Assembly (NCBI RefSeq): GCF_009738185.1
Contig: NZ_CP046509.1
Span: 933,501-997,500 of the forward strand
Reading direction: 5' to 3'
Origin: Erwinia sorbitola
GTDB lineage: Bacteria; Pseudomonadota; Gammaproteobacteria; Enterobacterales; Enterobacteriaceae
DNA length: 64,000 bases
In this document: in pieces, positions 43,599 to 52,415 of the stretch
How the letters are laid out: every line of letters starts with the position of its first letter
Numbering within the stretch: the first letter of the stretch is position 1
The notes under the pieces: model-generated
Told to the model about the DNA's origin: nothing
Databases searched by the model: none
Seen by the model: only the letters and a program-made list of their open reading frames with translations
Made by a program: the position numbers and the translations under genes

Positions 43599-43614
43599 TA
43601 TGATAATGATCACA
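43599..43614. promoter_or_regulatory. CRP/FNR-like palindromic site
   Basis: TATGA-TAATGA-TCACA matches 9 of 10 positions of the CRP consensus TGTGA-N6-TCACA. The overlapping ATGAT-AATG-ATCAC matches 8 of 10 of the FNR consensus. It lies about 300 bases upstream of narL and 400 upstream of the porin frame. Which protein binds, if any, is not known. Confidence 0.35.
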
Positions 43615-43865
43615 TTTCAGATTTTAAGTACTAAATTGTGGATGTTTTTTTCGCCCTCTGGTGTTAACGTTTGAAGCGTTGGGTTGTTACTGTTAAAAAC
43701 AGGCAAAACCTGCATCGTGCATATTGAATCAACGCCTCGTAAAAGAGCTGGTGTTATTCGATATCTGGTGCGGGTTTTTTTATTTTCTGCGCTAAGGAAA
43801 AATCTATAACAGATGGCTGTTAAATACAGGCAGTGCTGATAATACAGCGGGGCAGGCTGTATTAG

Positions 43866-43903
43866 TATAATTTGAGATTGATAATTGTTCGCATCGGATG
43901 CGA
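43866..43903 (+). promoter_or_regulatory. Candidate porin promoter with operator-like palindrome
   Basis: TATAAT (43866-43871) lacks a good -35. Eighteen bases further is TCGCATC-G-GATGCGA (43889-43903), a perfect 15-base palindrome placed over the predicted early transcribed region. That geometry suits a repressor operator for the downstream porin gene. The regulator is unknown. Confidence 0.4.
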
Positions 43904-44018
43904 CAACACAGGATTAGCTCAGGTCTTTTCTGATAACTAATAATGTTTTTTCTTCAGTATTTATGGGGTGAATAGTTTATCCCTTTCTATAGCTCAATTC
44001 TTCAGGGGGAGGGTGAAA

Positions 44019-44042
44019 ATGAAATCAGTCATTTTAAAGTAA
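44019..44042 (+). CDS. Seven-codon leader frame at the porin gene start
   Basis: ATG at 44019 has an excellent ribosome site (AGGGGGAGGG about 7 bases upstream) but encodes only MKSVILK before TAA. The porin frame begins at ATG 44045, two bases after that stop, with no ribosome site of its own. Adding one A to the AAA run at 44036-44038 would fuse the two into MKSVILKVIMIVLIIPAQVW, a typical signal peptide. It is either a coupled leader or the split N-terminus of the porin gene. Confidence 0.5.
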   Translation: MKSVILK

Positions 44043-44044
44043 TA

Positions 44045-45361
44045 ATGATTGTGCTGATTATTCCAGCACAGGTGTGGGCGGAAGTGGATAAGGATAATAA
44101 TATTAAAAATGGGGAGCCTGGTTGGCTGTTAAACGATCCATTTTTCAGCCAGTCGCATATGAATGTATCATTAAAAAATTATTGGAAAACTCTTAATGAA
44201 AAGGAATCTGGTACAAAAAGAATTCACAACGCATGGGGCCAGGGGTTTGGGTTTGATTTTAAATCGGGCTATTTTGCTGGCATTATCGGTTTTGATGCGA
44301 CTTTTAATAGTGCGGTAAAACTGGGGGCCAGTACTTATTTCAATACGCGAGGCGTATTGTACAGTAAAGGCAGTGGCAATAAAAAAAGTAATGCAGCAGG
44401 CTACTCCAAATTCAGTGAGCGCTACATGAAGCTGAGATACAAGGTTGCAGATGTTAAACTGAAGGGGCGCTGGGGCTGGCAGACAATAAAAAGCTTCGGT
44501 GTGATCACTAACTCTACCCGTCTCTCCTCAACAACCTATCAGGGAGTGACCGGATCAGTCGGATATGGTGATTTGACGTTGCGTGGTGCCTATATAAATC
44601 GCTCTATGGATCGTAACTCACCTGATAAAAAACGCTTCCAGACCAATACTGGGAAATATATCAACCATATCGCCAGCGGCGATGTGCTCTGGAACAGCGA
44701 CAAGCTTAATATCCAATATGGTTTTGGTGAAAGTGAAAATTATCTGCGCCGTAATATATTACGAGCTAATCTGAAACCGGAAAAAAACCTTGATTTAGGC
44801 ATCCAGATATATGGTACCCATGCGGAAGAAGAGTATAAAAAAATGCCAGCTGCCAAACGCGATTTTGATAATAATGCGTGGCACTTTGCAGTAGATGCAA
44901 AATGGCGAGGTAAAAACTGGAGTAGTAAGTGGGGGCTGGGTTATACCGATGCAAAAAAGGCGCATGAAGTGGGTTTTTATCCTCGTCATATGAGTAAGAA
45001 CTCGCGTGGGACATTTACCTCAATGGCCTATGCGGGTAGTGACTATTTGCGTGATGGTGAACTGATGCTGTCCACAATATCCGATTATAATTTGACACCG
45101 GATCTGGCAGTAGGGGTGGCGGGTAATATTGGTCAGTTTAACTATAAAGGTAACCATGTTCGCACCGGGGAAATTAATTTTTTTACCCGGTGGGTTCCGT
45201 CGGATCCGACGCTGAAAAACCTGACGGTATGGGCGATGTTTGGCCCGGGCTGGTCATATAAGATGAATAAGAAAACCCCGATACTGACTAAAGGTCATTA
45301 TACCCGGGAACCGTTACTCTCTTCTGAAATGATTATTGAGTATAAATTCAACATTTTCTGA
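44045..45361 (+). CDS. OprD-family outer membrane porin, possibly frameshifted at its signal peptide
   Basis: A 438-residue predicted beta-barrel protein that ends in phenylalanine (YKFNIF) with alternating hydrophobic strands, as outer membrane porins do. Blocks such as FDFKSGYFAGIIGFDATF, GASTYFNTRGVLY, LKGRWGWQTIKSFGV and LTLRGAYINRS resemble OprD/chitoporin-type channels for small substrates. The frame starts with a truncated signal sequence (MIVLIIPAQVWA) lacking the basic N-terminus, which is encoded just upstream in another frame. Codon use is more AT-rich than in the nar genes and suggests acquisition. It stands between narL and narK; its substrate is not deducible. Confidence 0.75.
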   Translation: MIVLIIPAQVWAEVDKDNNIKNGEPGWLLNDPFFSQSHMNVSLKNYWKTLNEKESGTKRIHNAWGQGFGFDFKSGYFAGIIGFDATFNSAVKLGASTYFNTRGVLYSKGSGNKKSNAAGYSKFSERYMKLRYKVADVKLKGRWGWQTIKSFGVITNSTRLSSTTYQGVTGSVGYGDLTLRGAYINRSMDRNSPDKKRFQTNTGKYINHIASGDVLWNSDKLNIQYGFGESENYLRRNILRANLKPEKNLDLGIQIYGTHAEEEYKKMPAAKRDFDNNAWHFAVDAKWRGKNWSSKWGLGYTDAKKAHEVGFYPRHMSKNSRGTFTSMAYAGSDYLRDGELMLSTISDYNLTPDLAVGVAGNIGQFNYKGNHVRTGEINFFTRWVPSDPTLKNLTVWAMFGPGWSYKMNKKTPILTKGHYTREPLLSSEMIIEYKFNIF

Positions 45362-45369
45362 TTACCAGT

Positions 45370-45394
45370 CTCGCAATATCCGCGAGGCTTTTTT
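45370..45394 (+). terminator. Terminator after the porin gene
   Basis: CTCGC (45370-45374), 7-base loop, GCGAG (45382-45386), GC and six T. Begins 9 bases after the stop codon. Confidence 0.75.
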
Positions 45395-45611
45395 ATTTTA
45401 TGTATAAACCATCTCTTATCATAGCCAGGAAAATTCGGCGTTTATATGCGTACCACTTTAGGGTTAGACCTGAATAGTTGCCTGCTGACTTTCAGGCAGT
45501 GTTAGAGGTTATAGTTACTCCAACTCAATGAATTTTAATAATATTTATTTTATTACTCCTCACTATTGAATATACCTCTTTATTGCATCGGAATTATCAC
45601 CTGCTTTCCAG

Positions 45612-45658
45612 TTGATACATGTCAATTCAGTTCACTCATCAGATACCCAAGATATGCT
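45612..45658 (+). promoter_or_regulatory. Predicted FNR-dependent narK promoter
   Basis: TTGATACATGTCAA (45612-45625) matches the FNR consensus TTGAT-N4-ATCAA at 9 of 10 positions. A -10-like AGATATGCT (about 45650-45658) lies roughly 30 bases downstream, near the spacing of class II FNR sites centred at -41.5. E. coli narK is FNR- and NarL-activated, which supports the reading. NarL heptamers were not assigned. Confidence 0.65.
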
Positions 45659-45684
45659 GATTCTATACAGACACCGAGAGAATT

Positions 45685-47073
45685 ATGTCGAAAATTAGCT
45701 CATCTTCAGGGAAAGAAAAACATGCGGTGATTCAGGACTGGCAGCCTGAAAACGCCGAGTTCTGGCAACAGACCGGCAAACGTATTGCCAGCCGAAACCT
45801 ATGGATCTCCGTGTTCTGCCTGCTCCTCGCGTTCTGCGTCTGGATGCTGTTTAGTGCAGTGGCGGTCAATCTTAATAAAGTGGGTTTTAACTTCACCACC
45901 GATCAGCTGTTTCTGCTGACCGCGCTGCCATCTGTTTCCGGTGCGCTGCTGCGGGTACCCTACTCATTTGTGGTGCCGGTTTTCGGTGGCCGTCGCTGGA
46001 CAGCCTTCAGTACCGCCCTGTTGCTGGTGCCCTGTATCTGGCTCGGCTTTGCCGTGCAGAATCCCGCCACGCCTTTTGCCGTATTTGTAGTGATTTCACT
46101 GCTGTGTGGTTTCGCCGGGGCTAACTTCGCCTCCAGCATGGGCAATATCAGCTTCTTTTTCCCTAAGTCTCATCAGGGAGGGGCGCTGGGAATCAACGGT
46201 GGTTTAGGCAACCTGGGTGTCAGCGTAATGCAGCTGTTTGCTCCGCTGGCTATTTCAGTGGCGCTTTTCGGCTGGTTTAGCGAGCCATCACCCCTTGCAG
46301 AAGAGGGATTGTGGCTGGAAAACGCCGCCTGGATGTGGGTGCCGTTACTACTGATTGCGACTCTGGCAGCCTGGTTTGGTATGAACGATCTGGCGGCGGC
46401 AAAAAGCTCGCTGCGTCAGCAGCTGCCGGTGTTGAAACGTGGCCATCTGTGGATTATGTCGCTGTTATACCTCGCGACGTTCGGCTCTTTTATCGGCTTC
46501 TCCGCTGGCTTTGCCATGCTCGCCAAAACACAGTTCCCCGATGTCGTCATTATGCATTACGCCTTCTTCGGCCCGTTTATTGGTGCACTGGCTCGCTCGG
46601 TAGGCGGCATTATCTCCGATCGTCTTGGCGGCGTACGTGTCTCGCTGTTTACCTTCATCCTGCTGGCGGTGTTCTGCGCGCTGCTGTTCCTGACCCTGCC
46701 AGGTGAAGGAAAGCCAGGCTCATTTATCGCCTTTTACAGCGTGTTTATGGTGCTGTTCTTTGCGGCCGGGTTGGGCAGTGGTTCCACCTTCCAGATGATT
46801 GCTGTGATCTTCCGCAAAATTACCATTGACCGGATTAAAGCTGAAGGTGGCAGCGATGAAGTCGCACAGCGTGAAGCTGTTACCGATACCAGTGCTGCAC
46901 TGGGCTTTATCTCGGCAATTGGTGCACTGGGTGGGTTCTTTATTCCACAAACCTTCGGGATGTCACTGTCACTCAGCGGCTCACCTGCCGGAGCGATGAA
47001 GGTGTTTTTGCTGTTTTATCTGATCTGTATCGCGCTGACCTGGCTGATTTATGGCCGTAAAAAAACGAAATAA
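45685..47073 (+). CDS. narK: Nitrate/nitrite antiporter NarK
   Basis: NarK imports nitrate and exports nitrite for the cytoplasm-facing nitrate reductase. The 462 residues (E. coli 463) form a 12-helix major facilitator. The two glycine-rich nitrate signature stretches are GGALGINGGLGNLGVSVMQL and AAGLGSGSTFQMIAVIF, and the substrate arginines lie in LRVPYSF and ALARSVGG. It precedes narG by 36 bases, as in E. coli. Confidence 0.97.
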   Translation: MSKISSSSGKEKHAVIQDWQPENAEFWQQTGKRIASRNLWISVFCLLLAFCVWMLFSAVAVNLNKVGFNFTTDQLFLLTALPSVSGALLRVPYSFVVPVFGGRRWTAFSTALLLVPCIWLGFAVQNPATPFAVFVVISLLCGFAGANFASSMGNISFFFPKSHQGGALGINGGLGNLGVSVMQLFAPLAISVALFGWFSEPSPLAEEGLWLENAAWMWVPLLLIATLAAWFGMNDLAAAKSSLRQQLPVLKRGHLWIMSLLYLATFGSFIGFSAGFAMLAKTQFPDVVIMHYAFFGPFIGALARSVGGIISDRLGGVRVSLFTFILLAVFCALLFLTLPGEGKPGSFIAFYSVFMVLFFAAGLGSGSTFQMIAVIFRKITIDRIKAEGGSDEVAQREAVTDTSAALGFISAIGALGGFFIPQTFGMSLSLSGSPAGAMKVFLLFYLICIALTWLIYGRKKTK

Positions 47074-47109
47074 GCGCGAACATCTTTTAAGTTTTTTGGA
47101 GCATGTCGA

Positions 47110-50100
47110 ATGAGTAAGTTTCTTGATCGGTTACGTTATTTTAAACAGTTGGGTGAAACGTTTTCCGGTGAGCACGGACAGACGCTGAACACCAATCGCG
47201 ACTGGGAAGACGGCTACCGCAGCCGCTGGCAGCATGACAAGATTGTCCGCTCAACCCACGGTGTAAACTGTACCGGTTCATGCAGCTGGAAGATCTATGT
47301 CAAAAATGGTCTGGTGACCTGGGAAACCCAGCAGACAGACTACCCGCGTACCCGGCCAGACCTCCCTAACCATGAACCGCGCGGTTGCCCACGAGGTGCC
47401 AGCTACTCCTGGTATCTCTACAGCGCCAACCGTCTGAAATATCCGCTGGTGCGTAAACGCCTGATCAGCCTCTGGCGTGCGGCGAAAGCGCAGCATAGCG
47501 ATCCGGTACTTGCCTGGCAGTCTATTGTCGAAAATCCTGAGCAGGCGAAAAGCTATAAAGAGGCCCGTGGGCGTGGGGGATTTGTCCGCTCCGACTGGCA
47601 GGAAGTGAATGAGCTGATTGCTTCTGCCAATATCTACACGGCGAAAACCTTTGGCCCTGACCGTATTATCGGCTTTTCGCCAATTCCGGCGATGTCGATG
47701 GTCTCGTACGCCGCAGGTTCACGTTATCTCTCTCTGATCGGCGGGGCCTGCCTGAGCTTTTACGATTGGTACTGCGACCTGCCGCCAGCGTCACCAATGA
47801 CCTGGGGCGAGCAGACCGATGTGCCGGAGTCCGCCGACTGGTATAACTCTGCCTATATTATCGCCTGGGGCAGTAACGTGCCGCAGACCCGTACCCCGGA
47901 TGCCCACTTCTTTACCGAAGTGCGCTACAAAGGTACCAAAACCGTGGCGGTAACGCCGGATTACGCCGAAATTGCCAAACTTTGTGACCAGTGGTTAAGC
48001 CCGAAACAGGGTACAGATAGCGCACTGGCGCTGGCGTTCGGCCATGTGATCCTCACTGAATTCCACCAGCAGCGTGAAGTGGAATATTTCCGTAACTACG
48101 TGCGACAGTACACCGATATGCCAATGCTGGTGCTGCTGGAGCAACGTGAGGGAGGTTACTACGCGGCCGGACGTATGCTGCGCGCCAGCGATCTGGTTGA
48201 TGGACTGGGGCAGGAGAATAACCCGCAGTGGAAAACCATCGCCATTAATCAGCAGAACGGAGAGCTGGTTGCTCCGCAGGGATCAATCGGCTACCGCTGG
48301 GGTGAGAAAGGCAAGTGGAACCTTGAACAGCGCGAAGGGAAAAATCAGCAGGAAGTGGAGCTACAGTTAAGCCTGCTCGGCCAGCATGATGAGCTGGCTG
48401 AAGTCGGATTCCCGTACTTTGGCGCAATTGATAATCCGAATTTCAACAGCGTACAGCTGGATGAAATTCTGCTGCATAAGCTGCCGGTTAAACGTCTGCA
48501 ACTGGCCGATGGTTCCAGTGCCCTGGTGACCAGCGTGTACGATTTGACGCTGGCGAACTATGGTATTGAGCGCGGTCTGAATGACGACAACTGTGCTGCC
48601 AGCTATGACGAAGTAAAAGCCTACTCCCCGGCCTGGGCTGAACAGATTACCGGTGTACCGCGCCAGAATATCGTCCGTATTGCCCGTGAATTTGCTGAAA
48701 CAGCCGAGAAAACCCGTGGTCGTTCAATGATTATTGTCGGTGCCGGTCTTAACCACTGGTACCACATGGATATGAACTACCGTGGTCTGATTAATATGCT
48801 GATCTTCTGCGGCTGCGTGGGGCAGAGCGGTGGCGGCTGGGCGCACTATGTTGGCCAGGAGAAACTACGTCCGCAAACCGGCTGGCTGCCGCTGGCGTTC
48901 GGCCTTGACTGGCAGCGTCCGCCGCGCCAGATGAACGGTACATCGTTCTTCTATAACCACTCCAGCCAGTGGCGTTATGAAACCCTGCGTACCGATGAAC
49001 TGCTGTCGCCGTTGGCCGATAAGTCGCGCTATGGCGGCAGCCTGATCGACTTTAACGTGCGCTCCGAACGTATGGGCTGGCTGCCTTCCGCGCCGCAGCT
49101 CAACACAAACCCATTGCAGCTGGCCGCCCAGGCTCAGGCTGCGGGGAAAACACCGCTGGCGTTTACCGTGGACGGCCTTAAAGATGGCAGCCTGCGTTTT
49201 GCCGCTGAACAGCCGGATAATCAGCAGAACTTCCCGCGTAACCTGTTCGTCTGGCGTTCTAACCTGCTAGGTTCCTCCGGTAAAGGGCATGAGTATTTGC
49301 TGAAATACCTGCTGGGTACTGAAAGCGGCGTACAGGGTGGCGATCTGGGGCAGCAGGGGGGCGTTAAACCGCAGGAAGTGGAGTGGCAGGATAACCCGGG
49401 CGAAGGCAAGCTCGACCTGGTCGTCACCCTCGATTTCCGTATGTCGAGCACCTGTCTCTATTCGGATATCGTATTGCCGACCGCTACCTGGTATGAAAAA
49501 GACGATATGAATACTTCGGATATGCATCCGTTTATTCATCCGCTGTCTGCGGCGGTAGATCCTGCCTGGGAGTCCCGCAGCGACTGGGAAATCTACAAAG
49601 GTATAGCGAAAACCTTCTCTGAACTCTGTGTTGGCCATCTGGGTAAAGAGACTGACGTGGTGCTCCAGCCAATTCAGCATGACTCTGCCGCTGAACTCGG
49701 GCAGCCGTTCGAGGTGCAGGAGTGGCATCGCGGTGAGTGCGACCTGATTCCGGGTAAAACCGCCCCGCACATTGTAACCGTTGAGCGTGACTATCCGGCA
49801 ACCTGGGAGCGCTTTACTTCTCTTGGGCCTCTGCTGGATAACCTCGGTAATGGTGGTAAAGGCATCAGCTGGAATACCCAGGCTGAAGTCGACTTCCTGA
49901 AGCAGCTCAACTATGTCAAAGCCGATGGCCCGGCAGTCGGGCGGCCAAACATTAACAGTGCAATTGATGCTGCTGAGGTGATTCTGTCGCTGGCACCAGA
50001 GACCAACGGTCAGGTAGCGGTGAAAGCCTGGCAGGCGCTGGGTGAATTCACCGGGCGTGACCATACCCATCTGGCGCTGAACAAAGAAGATGAAAAGATC

Positions 50101-50871
50101 CGCTTCCGCGATATTCAGGCGCAGCCGCGTAAGATTATCTCCAGCCCGACCTGGTCAGGCCTTGAAGATGAGCATGTCTCCTATAACGCAGGCTATACCA
50201 ACGTTCATGAGCTGATCCCATGGCGTACCCTGAGCGGTCGTCAGCAGCTGTATCAGGATCATCAGTGGATGCGTGACTTTGGTGAGAGTCTGCTGGTGTA
50301 CCGTCCGCCGATTGATACGCGTACGGTAGAGCCGTTGCTCAATAAAAAACCGAACGGCAACCCTGAGATGGCGCTGAACTTCCTGACGCCGCACCAGAAA
50401 TGGGGTATCCACTCAACCTACAGCGACAACCTGCTGATGCTGACGCTGTCGCGCGGCGGGCCAATTGTCTGGCTGAGTGAGGTTGATGCGCAGCAGCTTG
50501 GCATTGAAGATAACGACTGGATCGAAGCGTTTAACGCCAACGGCGCGTTGACGGCGCGTGCAGTCGTCAGCCAGCGTGTCCCGAGCGGCATGACCATGAT
50601 GTATCACGCCCAGGAACGCATTGTGAATATTCCTGGTTCGGAGATCACAAGCCAGCGCGGCGGTATTCATAACTCGGTAACCCGCGTCTGCCCTAAACCG
50701 ACGCATATGATTGGTGGCTATGCACAGCTGGCTTACAGCTTTAACTATTACGGCACGGTGGGATCTAACCGCGATGAGTTTGTAATTGTCCGTAAAATGA
50801 ACAATATCAATTGGTTAGATGGTGAAGGCAACGATGATTGCCAGGGCAGTCAGCAGGAGGCAGGTCAATGA
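47110..50871 (+). CDS. narG: Respiratory nitrate reductase alpha subunit
   Basis: NarG reduces nitrate to nitrite at a molybdenum bis-MGD centre facing the cytoplasm. The 1253 residues (E. coli 1247) begin with a Tat-remnant-like basic segment. The FS0 cluster ligands are in STHGVNCTGSCSWKI, and the molybdenum-ligand aspartate region is YDWYCDLPPASPMTWGEQTD. GAGLNHWYHMDMNYR and the molybdopterin-binding blocks (GSGKGHEYLLK, WYEKDDMNTSDMHPF) follow. Its stop overlaps the narH start (ATGA). Confidence 0.98.
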   Translation: MSKFLDRLRYFKQLGETFSGEHGQTLNTNRDWEDGYRSRWQHDKIVRSTHGVNCTGSCSWKIYVKNGLVTWETQQTDYPRTRPDLPNHEPRGCPRGASYSWYLYSANRLKYPLVRKRLISLWRAAKAQHSDPVLAWQSIVENPEQAKSYKEARGRGGFVRSDWQEVNELIASANIYTAKTFGPDRIIGFSPIPAMSMVSYAAGSRYLSLIGGACLSFYDWYCDLPPASPMTWGEQTDVPESADWYNSAYIIAWGSNVPQTRTPDAHFFTEVRYKGTKTVAVTPDYAEIAKLCDQWLSPKQGTDSALALAFGHVILTEFHQQREVEYFRNYVRQYTDMPMLVLLEQREGGYYAAGRMLRASDLVDGLGQENNPQWKTIAINQQNGELVAPQGSIGYRWGEKGKWNLEQREGKNQQEVELQLSLLGQHDELAEVGFPYFGAIDNPNFNSVQLDEILLHKLPVKRLQLADGSSALVTSVYDLTLANYGIERGLNDDNCAASYDEVKAYSPAWAEQITGVPRQNIVRIAREFAETAEKTRGRSMIIVGAGLNHWYHMDMNYRGLINMLIFCGCVGQSGGGWAHYVGQEKLRPQTGWLPLAFGLDWQRPPRQMNGTSFFYNHSSQWRYETLRTDELLSPLADKSRYGGSLIDFNVRSERMGWLPSAPQLNTNPLQLAAQAQAAGKTPLAFTVDGLKDGSLRFAAEQPDNQQNFPRNLFVWRSNLLGSSGKGHEYLLKYLLGTESGVQGGDLGQQGGVKPQEVEWQDNPGEGKLDLVVTLDFRMSSTCLYSDIVLPTATWYEKDDMNTSDMHPFIHPLSAAVDPAWESRSDWEIYKGIAKTFSELCVGHLGKETDVVLQPIQHDSAAELGQPFEVQEWHRGECDLIPGKTAPHIVTVERDYPATWERFTSLGPLLDNLGNGGKGISWNTQAEVDFLKQLNYVKADGPAVGRPNINSAIDAAEVILSLAPETNGQVAVKAWQALGEFTGRDHTHLALNKEDEKIRFRDIQAQPRKIISSPTWSGLEDEHVSYNAGYTNVHELIPWRTLSGRQQLYQDHQWMRDFGESLLVYRPPIDTRTVEPLLNKKPNGNPEMALNFLTPHQKWGIHSTYSDNLLMLTLSRGGPIVWLSEVDAQQLGIEDNDWIEAFNANGALTARAVVSQRVPSGMTMMYHAQERIVNIPGSEITSQRGGIHNSVTRVCPKPTHMIGGYAQLAYSFNYYGTVGSNRDEFVIVRKMNNINWLDGEGNDDCQGSQQEAGQ

Positions 50872-52415
50872 AAATTCGTTCTCAGGTCGGGATGGTGCTT
50901 AACCTCGACAAATGTATCGGCTGCCACACCTGTTCGGTAACCTGTAAAAACGTCTGGACCAGCCGGGAAGGGACTGAATACGCCTGGTTTAATAACGTGG
51001 AAAGTAAACCTGGCGTGGGTTTCCCCCATGCCTGGGAGGATCAGGAAAAATGGAAGGGCGGTTGGATCCGTAAGATCAACGGCAGGCTGGTGCCACGCAT
51101 GGGCAGCCGCGTTGGTGTGCTGTCGAAAATCTTCGCTAACCCCGATGTTCCGGGGCTGGATGATTATTACGAGCCATTCGATTTTGACTATCAGCACCTG
51201 CATAACGCCCCTGCCGGTAAGCATCAGCCGATCGCCCGTCCGCGCTCACTGATCACCGGTCAGCGTATGAAGAAGATCGAAAATGGCCCGAACTGGGAAG
51301 AGATCCTCGGCGGCGAGTTTACCAAGCGTTCGCAGGATAAAAACTTCGATCATATTCAGAAGGAGATGTACGGACAGTTTGAAAACACCTTCATGATGTA
51401 TCTGCCGCGCCTGTGTGAGCACTGTCTGAACCCGGCCTGTGTGGCAACCTGTCCAAGCGGGGCGATTTACAAGCGCGCGGAAGATGGCATCGTGCTGATC
51501 GACCAGGACAAGTGCCGCGGCTGGCGTATGTGCATTACCGGCTGCCCTTACAAAAAAATCTATTTCAACTGGAAGAGTGGCAAATCAGAAAAATGTATTT
51601 TCTGCTATCCGCGCATTGAATCCGGACAGCCGACCGTCTGCTCCGAAACCTGTGTCGGGCGCATCCGATACCTGGGCGTTCTGCTGTATGACGCCGATCG
51701 TATTGAGCAGGCAGCGTCGGTGGAGAACGAGAAAGATCTCTATCAGAGCCAGCTGGATGTGTTCCTTGATCCACACGATCCGGAAGTGATTGCTCAGGCT
51801 CTTAAAGATGGCGTACCGCAGAGTGTGATCGATGCGGCGCAGCAGTCTCCGGTATACAAAATGGCGATGGACTGGAAGCTGGCGCTGCCGCTGCATCCTG
51901 AATATCGCACCTTGCCGATGGTCTGGTACGTGCCACCGCTGTCTCCAATTCAGTCAGTATCTGACGCCGGACAGCTGGGCCACAGCGGCGTACTGCCGGA
52001 TGTGGAAAGCCTGCGCATTCCGGTGCAGTACCTGGCGAACCTGCTGACCGCAGGAGATACCGAACCGGTGTTGCTGGCTCTGAAGCGACTGCTGGCGATG
52101 CGTCATTATAAGCGTGCCGAGACCGTTGATGGTGTGCACGATATCAGAGCGCTGGAGCAGGTAGGCCTGAGCGAGGCGCAGGCGCAGGAGATGTATCGTT
52201 ATCTGGCGATTGCTAACTATGAAGATCGCTTTGTTATCCCGACCAGCCACCGTGAAATGGCCCGTGAGGCGTTCCCGGAAAGCAAAGGCTGCGGCTTCAG
52301 CTTCGGCGATGGCTGCCACGGCAGTGACGGTAAATTTAATCTGTTCAACAGCCGCCGTATCGATGCTATCGATATTACGAAGAAAACGCCTCAGCAAACG
52401 GAGAACAACTCATGA
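50868..52415 (+). CDS. narH: Respiratory nitrate reductase beta subunit
   Basis: NarH carries four Fe-S clusters that link the NarI hemes to NarG. The 515 residues (E. coli 512) show the cysteine groups CIGCHTCSVTC, CEHCLNPACVATCPSGA, CRGWRMCITGCPYKK (tryptophan in place of a cysteine, giving the [3Fe-4S] cluster) and CIFCYPRIESGQPTVCSETC. The start at 50868 (MKIRSQVGMVL) is chosen because it matches E. coli and forms the ATGA overlap; the longer frame from 50838 lies inside narG. Confidence 0.97.
   Translation: MKIRSQVGMVLNLDKCIGCHTCSVTCKNVWTSREGTEYAWFNNVESKPGVGFPHAWEDQEKWKGGWIRKINGRLVPRMGSRVGVLSKIFANPDVPGLDDYYEPFDFDYQHLHNAPAGKHQPIARPRSLITGQRMKKIENGPNWEEILGGEFTKRSQDKNFDHIQKEMYGQFENTFMMYLPRLCEHCLNPACVATCPSGAIYKRAEDGIVLIDQDKCRGWRMCITGCPYKKIYFNWKSGKSEKCIFCYPRIESGQPTVCSETCVGRIRYLGVLLYDADRIEQAASVENEKDLYQSQLDVFLDPHDPEVIAQALKDGVPQSVIDAAQQSPVYKMAMDWKLALPLHPEYRTLPMVWYVPPLSPIQSVSDAGQLGHSGVLPDVESLRIPVQYLANLLTAGDTEPVLLALKRLLAMRHYKRAETVDGVHDIRALEQVGLSEAQAQEMYRYLAIANYEDRFVIPTSHREMAREAFPESKGCGFSFGDGCHGSDGKFNLFNSRRIDAIDITKKTPQQTENNS

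Larger units (their letters stand above)
43299..44018. other. 720-base AT-rich gap where narX would be expected
   Basis: No open frame of meaningful length and no narX remnant is recognisable on either strand. The stretch is clearly richer in A/T than the nar and rpoS genes. It holds a CRP/FNR-like site near 43600 and a promoter-like element with a palindrome near 43866-43903, both described separately, and presumably the narL promoter at its left end. Confidence 0.6.

Noticed and set aside
46311..46706. 131-residue alternative frame inside narK
   Set aside because: Out-of-frame shadow of the narK coding sequence.
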